Shown: one piece after another, positions 1-4,573 of the stretch
Layout of the letters: each line of letters starts with the position of its first letter
How positions within the stretch are numbered: position 1 is the first letter of the stretch
Assembly: GCA_023440975.1 (NCBI GenBank)
Contig: JAEZRD010000013.1
Location: 1-5,145, forward strand
DNA length: 5,145 nt
DNA from: Methanobacteriota archaeon
GTDB lineage: Archaea > Methanobacteriota > Methanobacteria > Methanobacteriales > Methanobacteriaceae
Direction: 5' to 3'
The notes under the pieces: model-generated
What the model saw: the letters and a program-made list of their open reading frames with translations, nothing else
Told to the model about the DNA's origin: nothing
The model's database searches: none
Program-made: the position numbers and the translations under genes

Positions 1-989
1 CTACTGGAGCGTGCACCAAAATCATCTTGAAACTCTCCAGCAATTGGATTCATGAAAGCGTGTAAAATTGTACCAGGTAATAATATTAATCCACTTGTAA
101 TTGCACTCATTCCACGTGCAGATTGAATATAAAGGGGGATTAATAATGTTCCACTCATCATTAAAATATAACTTAAACAAACTACAAATGTGCTTGCTGC
201 AAATTTTGGGCATTTAAATAATTCTAATTTTAATAATGGTAATTTTGCATGTAATTGTTTATATACAAAACCTGCTAATAGTATTAAACCTATTATTAAA
301 GGTAAAGTACTTGATAAGTTTATTCCAAAATTGGTGCATTGTGTAACTCCATACATTATTAGTATGAAACCTAAACCATAGAATATCAGTGAAAGGAAGT
401 CCATTTTCACAGGATATCTTTCTTTAATATCATTTAATTCAAAAGAACCTATAATAAACAATATGATTGCGATTATAGTTAAAATACTAAATATTGCTCT
501 CCAATTTAATAAATCTACAATGAATCCACTTACAGTTGGCCCTAATGCAGGTCCAACCCCAACTACTAATCCCATATAACCTAAAGCTTTCCCATGATCT
601 TCAACAGGAAAATAATACAGTATTACAATTTGTGATAGGGGATACATTATTCCGGTTCCAGTTGCTTGAATAATTCGTGCAGCAAGAAGTATGTAAAAAT
701 TAGGTGCAATATATGCAATAATGGATCCTAATATAAATAGTCCTAGAGCTATTTGGAAAACATGTTTACTATTATATTTATTTATAATAAATGCACTACT
801 ACAGGTTACAAGTCCAAGAATAAGTATATAAATAGTGGTTAACCATTGTCCAGTGGTTGCATTTATTGCAAAATCACTCATTATGTGAGGTAATGCGCTG
901 GTTAATAAGCTTTGTCCTAGTGAGCCCATAAAACCGGCACTGAGTAAAATAATTAAAACTAGGTTTCTTCTGTTTTCAAAAATATTCAT
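1..989 (-). CDS. MFS transporter, DHA2 (14-TM drug:H+ antiporter) family, 3' end cut off by the window
   Basis: A plasma-membrane secondary transporter, probably exporting drugs or toxic metabolites in exchange for protons; the substrate is unknown. The frame runs open from ATG 987-989 to the left edge (329 codons plus 2 bases). About ten hydrophobic segments are visible. An MFS motif B-like stretch lies in TM4 (R105, Q108, G111, G113). The antiporter motif C lies in TM5 (residues 140-155, VGVGPALGPTVSG). The D1-like region is QSLLTSALP (26-34), followed by GQWLTTIYIL (47-56), as in LmrB/EmrB-type 14-TM exporters. A PIAGEFQDDFGAR loop (residues 315-327) fits the family's TM10-11 loop. The start is supported by alignment with the paralogue at 4574, but its Shine-Dalgarno is weak (GAG). 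It lies downstream of the PadR regulator on the same strand and may be that regulator's target. Family is confident; substrate is not. Confidence 0.93.
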   Translation of the reverse strand, partial: MNIFENRRNLVLIILLSAGFMGSLGQSLLTSALPHIMSDFAINATTGQWLTTIYILILGLVTCSSAFIINKYNSKHVFQIALGLFILGSIIAYIAPNFYILLAARIIQATGTGIMYPLSQIVILYYFPVEDHGKALGYMGLVVGVGPALGPTVSGFIVDLLNWRAIFSILTIIAIILFIIGSFELNDIKERYPVKMDFLSLIFYGLGFILIMYGVTQCTNFGINLSSTLPLIIGLILLAGFVYKQLHAKLPLLKLELFKCPKFAASTFVVCLSYILMMSGTLLIPLYIQSARGMSAITSGLILLPGTILHAFMNPIAGEFQDDFGARSS

Positions 990-1016
990 TAAACTCTAAA
1001 TATTAATATATTTTTC

Positions 1017-1032
1017 AACCTTTTTAAAGGTT
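1017..1032. promoter_or_regulatory. Perfect dyad upstream of the MFS gene, candidate operator
   Basis: AACCTTTTTAAAGGTT is a perfect inverted repeat with 7-base arms and a 2-base centre, 28-43 bases before the transporter start. On the minus strand the sequence just upstream has TATA-like stretches (TTTATTTTAA, about 1056-1064), which would put the transcription start close to the dyad. A repressor bound there would block initiation. The PadR protein encoded next door is the obvious candidate, but that is inference. The repeat could also act as a short RNA hairpin. Confidence 0.5.
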
Positions 1033-1080
1033 TTCAGTTTAATGATTTGGTTAATTTTAAAATAAAGAATTTTTTTAAAG

Positions 1081-1110
1081 TTAAAAAGAGTTTTTAATGG
1101 ATAAAAACTC
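1081..1110 (-). terminator. Intrinsic-terminator-like hairpin after the PadR gene
   Basis: Read on the minus strand, GAGTTTTTA (1110-1102) and TAAAAACTC (1096-1088) form a perfect 9-base-pair stem with a 5-base loop, followed directly by TTTTTAA (1087-1081). This lies about 70 bases after the PadR stop codon and about 90 bases before the MFS start, so it probably ends or attenuates the reductase-regulator transcript. Archaeal termination depends mainly on the T tract, so the stem may serve another purpose. Confidence 0.55.
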
Positions 1111-1136
1111 ATTAGATAATATAATGGTTTTTATCC
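1099..1136 (-). promoter_or_regulatory. Alternative hairpin overlapping the terminator (antiterminator-like)
   Basis: On the minus strand GGATAAAAAC (1136-1127) pairs perfectly over 10 bases with GTTTTTATCC (1108-1099), leaving an 18-base loop. The second arm shares most of its bases with the 5' arm of the terminator-like hairpin at 1110-1088, so the two stems cannot form together. Because the upstream stem would be transcribed first, this has the layout of an attenuator. No ligand-binding domain or leader peptide is evident. Confidence 0.4.
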
Positions 1137-1177
1137 TGTTTAATTTATTTTATGTTTTTCTTAAAAATTTTCATAAT

Positions 1178-1768
1178 TTAATTTTTTTCATCATCTTTGG
1201 AATAAATGGTTACTGCAACTTTTTTAAGTCTTTTACTTAAATCCATTAGAGTATCATCATATTTTTTCAGATTTTCTTCATTAGTGTTTTCTAATTTGGT
1301 TATTGTGAAATCTAAATCTGCTAATGCATTTTCTATTGGACTAGCATTGAAGTATTCTTCATTTTTGTTTAAAGTATCTATTACTTCATGTAATTTTTCA
1401 TTTCCAAGTGTTGTGTTTTTATATCTACCATCACTTAATTTGACAATTAATTCTTCATCTCTCATTTTTTTGAGTTTAGGATATAAGCTTCCTGGTGATG
1501 GGCGTGTTTTTTTCTTTTTAGTGAATGGATCATCTAAATCTTTTTCGTGTTTAGTATAATATATTTTCTTCTTTTTTTCATGTAGTTTCTTTTGATGTAA
1601 TTCTATTTGATCGCTGATTTCTTTACCATTTAATGGTCCATCTTTTAGTTCGTATAAGATTACTATACGTAGGCCTCCGTATTTGTGGAAGTTGTCTATG
1701 GTTTCGTATAATAATCCCCAATATTTCATGCTCATTTCACAGTTTTCGTTTTTTTCTTCAGGTGTCAT
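1178..1768 (-). CDS. PadR-family winged-helix transcriptional regulator
   Basis: A cytoplasmic DNA-binding regulator of 196 residues. The PadR signature RPSPGSLYPKLKKMRDEELI (89-108) is clear. It is preceded by a helix pair (about 33-55, with GPLNGKEIS in the place of the usual GPLHGYEI) and followed by a wing (about 106-121). The C-terminal half (about 123-190) is charged and helical, as expected for the PadR dimerisation arm. Between the second helix and RPSPG lies an unusual lysine-rich stretch (about 58-88), making that linker some 20-25 residues longer than normal. ATG 1768 is chosen because GAGG lies 12 bases before it (1784-1781). The gene starts 23 bases after the reductase stop, so the two are likely an operon. 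PadR proteins commonly repress neighbouring multidrug exporters, as LmrR does; control of the adjacent MFS gene is inferred. The inducer is unknown. Confidence 0.92.
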   Translation of the reverse strand: MTPEEKNENCEMSMKYWGLLYETIDNFHKYGGLRIVILYELKDGPLNGKEISDQIELHQKKLHEKKKKIYYTKHEKDLDDPFTKKKKTRPSPGSLYPKLKKMRDEELIVKLSDGRYKNTTLGNEKLHEVIDTLNKNEEYFNASPIENALADLDFTITKLENTNEENLKKYDDTLMDLSKRLKKVAVTIYSKDDEKN

Positions 1769-1791
1769 ATTTTATCTTTTCCTCATTTTTT

Positions 1792-3009
1792 TTATACAAT
1801 TTTGAATAGTTTAACAATTTTTTTAATTAAAGGCATAGAAATTTTAACGAGTTTTCCATGGAACTCTTTATTTACATCTTCTAATAAATCAGGGATTGGT
1901 AAACTTTGTGGACATTTTTTTATGCAAGTATTACAATGTGTGCATAAACTTGCATCTTGTGGTTCACTCATTAATCCCATAAGTATGAATACATATTGTG
2001 ATAGAGCTTGATTTACTCCGTAGAGTTTAAAATCAAATAAGTATTTTTCATTATATTTTTTGAAGCATTCGGGTATGTTTACTCCTTTTGGGCAGGGCAT
2101 ACAGTATCCGCATGTTGTACAATCTATTTTGTTTAATCTTTGTATTATCTCACGAATTTTTGAAATTGTTTCCAATTCTTCTGTTGTTAAGCTGTTAGGT
2201 TTTATTTTACTTGCAATTTCAATGTTTTCTTTCACCATTTCTATGCTATTCATTCCACTTAGTACACATGTTATTTCTGGATGATTTAATACCCAACTTA
2301 ATGCTAAGTCTGCATTGCTTCGGTAGATTTCTGATTTTTCCATTACTTGTTCTACTTCTTTAGGCATTTCTCCTGCAAGTAATCCTCCTTTTAAGGGTTC
2401 CATTACAAAAATTCCTATTCCTTTTTCTGCAAGATATTTCACTCCTTTTATTCCTGCTTGGATTTTTTCGTCTATGTAATTGAATTGTAGCATGCACATA
2501 TCCCAATCGTAGGCATCTACTATTTTTGGTAAATCTTGGTATGGTCCATGATATGAAAATCCTACATTTCTTATTTTTCCTTCAGCTTTTTTATCTTCAA
2601 AGAATTGGATTATGTTTATGTTTAGGAGATTTTCTATTAATTCGTAGTCCATTACATTGTGGATGAAGTAATAATCTATGTGGTCTGTTTGAAGGCTTTT
2701 TAGTTCTTCATTTAACATATTTTCCATGTCTTGGTAGGAGTGTACTTTTAGGGGGTTCATTTTTGTTGAGATGTTTACTTTGTCTCGGTAGTTTAGTTGG
2801 GTGAGTATTTCACCTAGTACTTTTTCGTTGGATCCGTTTCCGTATCTGTATGCTGTGTCTATGAAGTTTACTCCATTGTCGATTGCATATTTGATTTCTT
2901 GGGTTGCTTTTTCTTTGTCAACAGTTCCCATGGTTGTTGAGAGTCTCATTACTCCAAAGCCTAGTGAGGATATTTTTTCTTTGGTTTTCGGTATTGTTCG
3001 GTATTCCAT
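1792..3009 (-). CDS. Aldo/keto reductase with C-terminal [4Fe-4S] ferredoxin-like domain
   Basis: A 405-residue cytoplasmic oxidoreductase of the COG1453-type aldo/keto reductases. Residues 1-290 form the TIM barrel with an intact catalytic tetrad: D51 and Y56 (DTAYRYG), K83 (STKMNP) and H117 (YYFIHN). VMEPLKGG (202-209) and SGMNSIEMVKENI (251-263) match the late barrel strands and cofactor region. Residues 297-306 hold CTTCGYCMPC and 356-367 hold CTHCNTCIKKCP, enough cysteines for two [4Fe-4S] clusters. The cluster domain suggests electrons from ferredoxin or an internal relay instead of simple NADPH chemistry, but the substrate cannot be read from sequence. The start at 3009 is supported by AAGGATA (3027-3021), and the protein begins at the usual MEYRxIPKT for this family. 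It is first in an operon with the PadR gene. Fold and motifs are sure; the physiological role is not. Confidence 0.95.
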   Translation of the reverse strand: MEYRTIPKTKEKISSLGFGVMRLSTTMGTVDKEKATQEIKYAIDNGVNFIDTAYRYGNGSNEKVLGEILTQLNYRDKVNISTKMNPLKVHSYQDMENMLNEELKSLQTDHIDYYFIHNVMDYELIENLLNINIIQFFEDKKAEGKIRNVGFSYHGPYQDLPKIVDAYDWDMCMLQFNYIDEKIQAGIKGVKYLAEKGIGIFVMEPLKGGLLAGEMPKEVEQVMEKSEIYRSNADLALSWVLNHPEITCVLSGMNSIEMVKENIEIASKIKPNSLTTEELETISKIREIIQRLNKIDCTTCGYCMPCPKGVNIPECFKKYNEKYLFDFKLYGVNQALSQYVFILMGLMSEPQDASLCTHCNTCIKKCPQSLPIPDLLEDVNKEFHGKLVKISMPLIKKIVKLFKIV

Positions 3010-3020
3010 TATTTTTTTCT

Positions 3021-3093
3021 TATCCTTATATTATTTTTTAAAAATTAGTATCGGTTTTCGATATTTTATTATTTGTTTTTTTCTTTATTTATA
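3021..3093 (-). promoter_or_regulatory. Probable promoter, dyad and ribosome binding site of the reductase-PadR operon
   Basis: On the minus strand TATAAATA (3093-3086) follows an A-rich stretch that could serve as a BRE. A start about 25 bases downstream would fall near 3063. That point coincides with an inverted repeat, TATCG-GTTTT-CGATA (3049-3063). The site is well placed for a repressor, and CG steps are rare in this DNA. AAGGATA (3027-3021) is the ribosome binding site. The box assignment is tentative because TATA-like strings are frequent here. Confidence 0.5.
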
Positions 3094-3704
3094 GTTTTTT
3101 TTTTAAGGTTGGGATAAATTTTAATTTTTATGCTTTTTTATTGTAGTTGATTTTTTTTAGAATTATTAAGTAAGTGCTTACATTATAGGTAATTTTTTTT
3201 GATATGAGTTTATATGTTCTTAAATTAGCATATTATTTATTCATATTCTTAAACTTAAGAAAATTATGAATTTAAAAATTTTTTTAATAGGCATTTAAAA
3301 AAAATTTTATGGATTTTAATTTAAAAATTTTATAAGGAGTAATGTATTAATTAAATTGGGGTAATTGATTTATCTTGTTAATTAAGTTAATGTTAATAAT
3401 AATGAGAGTATTGTTTTAATTAAAATGATAGGAATTATTTATTTTTTTAACTTAGTTGAAAACAGTTAATTTGAGTAATTTGTTTATTTTGGTTCTTTTA
3501 AACATTTGTTTTAAAGATTTAAATGAATTTGTTTTTTTGTTGTTGGGGATTTTGATTTTATCGTTCTAAAATTGATTTTTTACTTATTTATTTTAAAATT
3601 TTTCTTTTGATCCATCATTTTTTTTATTTTGGATTCATTTATATCGTAAAGTTTATATATGATGAGTTTCTTACAATAAGTTAGTTTTATTATGACTGAC
3701 CATG
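3094..3704. other. Gene-free A/T-rich intergenic region with short repeats
   Basis: No credible coding frame exists on either strand. Features seen are: a dyad GTAAG-TG-CTTAC (3170-3181); three imperfect copies of an ATTTAAAAA...TTTTAT/AATA..GG unit at 3269-3291, 3293-3312 and 3319-3337; three GTTAAT copies at 3377-3382, 3386-3391 and 3392-3397; and a stem TTAACT/AGTTAA (3447-3469, 11-base loop). AAGGAGTAATG at 3334-3344 looks like a start site but runs into TAA after two codons. Most of this may be low-complexity sequence rather than functional sites. Confidence 0.6.
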
Positions 3705-3763
3705 TGTCTAATAAAAAAGTGCTTTTTAGCATTTTATTCATTTTTCTAAATGATTTTTAGACA
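3705..3763. other. Imperfect long stem-loop, function unknown
   Basis: TGTCTAA (3705-3711) and TTAGACA (3757-3763) are perfect 7-base complementary arms. They enclose an internal hairpin TCATTT-TTCT-AAATGA (3738-3753) and a weak one, GCT-TTTT-AGC (3721-3730). A TATA-like TTTATATATG at 3651-3660 lies upstream on the plus strand. The element could be part of a small RNA or a protein-binding region upstream of the 3859 gene. With so much A/T, chance formation is possible. Confidence 0.3.
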
Positions 3764-3792
3764 GATAACCATACTGTTAAATAAAATGATAA

Positions 3793-3853
3793 CTTATATA
3801 TATAAGATTAAACATAATTTATATTACAAAAGGTAATAAAAAAAGAAGGTGAT
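3793..3853 (+). promoter_or_regulatory. Promoter and strong ribosome binding site of the 90-residue protein gene
   Basis: CTTATATATATAAG (3793-3806) is a perfect 14-base palindrome containing a TATA box. Transcription would be expected to begin about 25 bases downstream, near 3823-3827. AGGTGAT (3847-3853) complements the 3' end of archaeal 16S rRNA over seven bases and sits five bases before ATG 3859. This is the strongest translation signal in the window. Confidence 0.65.
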
Positions 3854-3858
3854 GTCAA

Positions 3859-4131
3859 ATGAACATAACTGATACACAATTACTAAATAAACTTCAAAGT
3901 TTCTTCACCACTACATATCCTCAAGGAAAAAATTTTGAATATACTGTATCCCCGGATGGAAATTATTTATTTATAACATCTATGGTATATGGTGGTCAAA
4001 AAATACTTGTAGATGATTTAAAGAAATTAGAAAGTTTAATAGGTGCCACATATGATGATATGATTGTATGTTTAGACAGATATTTCCTCATGTTTAGGAT
4101 GAATAATCTTCAAACACTACCTGCGAAATAG
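3859..4131 (+). CDS. Small protein of unknown function (90 residues)
   Basis: I do not recognise a family. The protein is soluble-looking, with no signal peptide or membrane segment. Residues 4-19 look helical, 25-41 look like two strands around a turn (EYTVSPDGNYLFITS), 48-61 look like a charged helix (KILVDDLKKLESLIG), and 65-82 like a helix or strand with the only cysteine, C71. The layout suggests a small alpha/beta domain. Evidence that it is real: a full AGGTGAT ribosome binding site at ideal spacing, an upstream TATA palindrome, amino-acid-like composition richer in G/C than its flanks, and a T-rich end downstream. It is transcribed away from the reductase operon, with 849 bases of non-coding DNA before it and 442 after, so it is probably monocistronic and its neighbours say little about its role. 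Confidence 0.85.
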   Translation: MNITDTQLLNKLQSFFTTTYPQGKNFEYTVSPDGNYLFITSMVYGGQKILVDDLKKLESLIGATYDDMIVCLDRYFLMFRMNNLQTLPAK

Positions 4132-4166
4132 AAAAAATTAACAAACAATTATAAAATATAAATATT

Positions 4167-4187
4167 ATTAATCAAAATTAATTTTTT
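4167..4187 (+). terminator. Weak terminator after the 90-residue protein gene
   Basis: ATTAAT-CAAA-ATTAAT (4167-4182) can form a six-base A/T hairpin, and the second arm runs into six T (4182-4187). It lies about 35 bases past the stop codon. The T run alone could end transcription in an archaeon; the stem is weak. Confidence 0.4.
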
Positions 4188-4200
4188 AAAATAAAATAAT

Positions 4201-4217
4201 ATTTATAAGGTTCCTTA
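4201..4217 (+). promoter_or_regulatory. TATA-like box with overlapping dyad
   Basis: ATTTATAAGG (4201-4210) resembles an archaeal TATA box and overlaps the inverted repeat TAAGG-TT-CCTTA (4206-4217). It follows the probable terminator of the upstream gene and precedes the hairpin cluster, so it may start a separate transcript near 4228-4232. A repressor on the dyad would block TBP. Assigned by eye only. Confidence 0.35.
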
Positions 4218-4227
4218 ATGTGATTTA

Positions 4228-4449
4228 TACATTATTACCCTTAAAGCATTAAAAAGTAACTTAAATACCTAAATAATAGGTAATGTTACTTTTTTATGAT
4301 TAAAATATTATTGGGGCTAATAATATTACATCATTTAATGCTACAACAATGTATAAACATATAAAAGGTTATATGCAAACAATATGGATTAAAACACAAA
4401 AAGCATAGTGAAAAAGTTTTTGACTTTTAGCTATGCTTTTATTTTTTTT
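4228..4449 (+). ncRNA. Candidate structured non-coding RNA or leader with four hairpins
   Basis: Four stems follow one another. First, AAAAAGTAAC (4251-4260) pairs with GTTACTTTTT (4285-4294), with an inner stem TACCTA/TAGGTA (4266-4282). Second, AATATTATT/AATAATATT (4304-4327) has the loop GGGGCT, a rare G run for this DNA. Third, CATATAA/TTATATG (4358-4375) has the loop AAGG. Fourth is the terminator-like stem at 4399-4440. The probable 5' end is set by the TATA-like box at 4201-4208. The only open frame is a 22-codon one at 4296-4364. No known RNA family is recognised. It could equally be the leader of the MFS mRNA that starts at 4574, or two unrelated terminators. The boundaries are inferred. 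Confidence 0.35.
4399..4449 (+). terminator. Strong intrinsic-terminator-like hairpin
   Basis: AAAAGCATAG (4399-4408) and CTATGCTTTT (4431-4440) pair over ten bases. An inner stem AAAAG/CTTTT (4412-4428) caps the structure, and eight T follow at 4442-4449. It lies 125 bases before the MFS start codon, so on the plus strand it would end any transcript entering from the left and insulate the transporter gene. It could also act as an attenuator. Confidence 0.6.
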
Positions 4450-4573
4450 ATACAATAAAAAGTCCTCCTATATTAATGCCTCAGATTATATATTTCAACA
4501 TTCTTTATTAATGATTTAAGAAATATTTAATTTATTTAAAAAACATAAATTATAAATGAGGATTTATTAATTT
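4450..4573 (+). promoter_or_regulatory. Promoter region and ribosome binding site of the right-hand MFS gene
   Basis: Several TATA-like strings occur, such as TTATATATTT (4487-4496) and AAATATTTAA (4521-4530), and none stands out. TGAGGAT (4557-4563) is the likely ribosome binding site, about 12 bases before ATG 4574. The PadR and reductase genes show the same long spacing. An in-frame ATG at 4556 meets a stop after four codons, so it is not the start. Confidence 0.45.

Noticed and set aside
22..381. Two 63-codon open frames, one on each strand (22-213 minus, 190-381 plus)
   Set aside because: They overlap the MFS transporter frame (989 to 1, minus), which has clear family motifs throughout; these are chance frames in other phases.
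1206..1559. 117-codon plus-strand frame
   Set aside because: Antisense to the PadR gene, whose RPSPGSLYP signature is unmistakable; the serine/phenylalanine-rich translation is what reverse-complemented lysine/glutamate codons give.
1802..3094. Plus-strand frames of 69, 74 and 97 codons
   Set aside because: Antisense to the aldo/keto reductase with an intact catalytic tetrad and cluster motifs; no ribosome sites of their own.
3334..3349. AAGGAG followed by ATG, resembling a gene start
   Set aside because: The frame is ATG, TAT, TAA; no peptide.
3692..3760. 22-codon plus-strand frame starting MTDHVSNKK
   Set aside because: No ribosome binding site, and the frame lies in the stem-loop at 3705-3763; too short to call.
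3094..3858. Possible decayed gene, CRISPR array, tRNA or insertion sequence in the long intergenic region
   Set aside because: No cloverleaf, no regular spacer-repeat pattern, no terminal inverted repeats with target duplication, and no fragments resembling a known protein in any frame read by eye.
3756..4082. The 12-mer TTTAGACAGATA occurs at 3756-3767 and 4071-4082
   Set aside because: The second copy is inside the coding frame of the 90-residue protein and the flanks do not match; probably chance.
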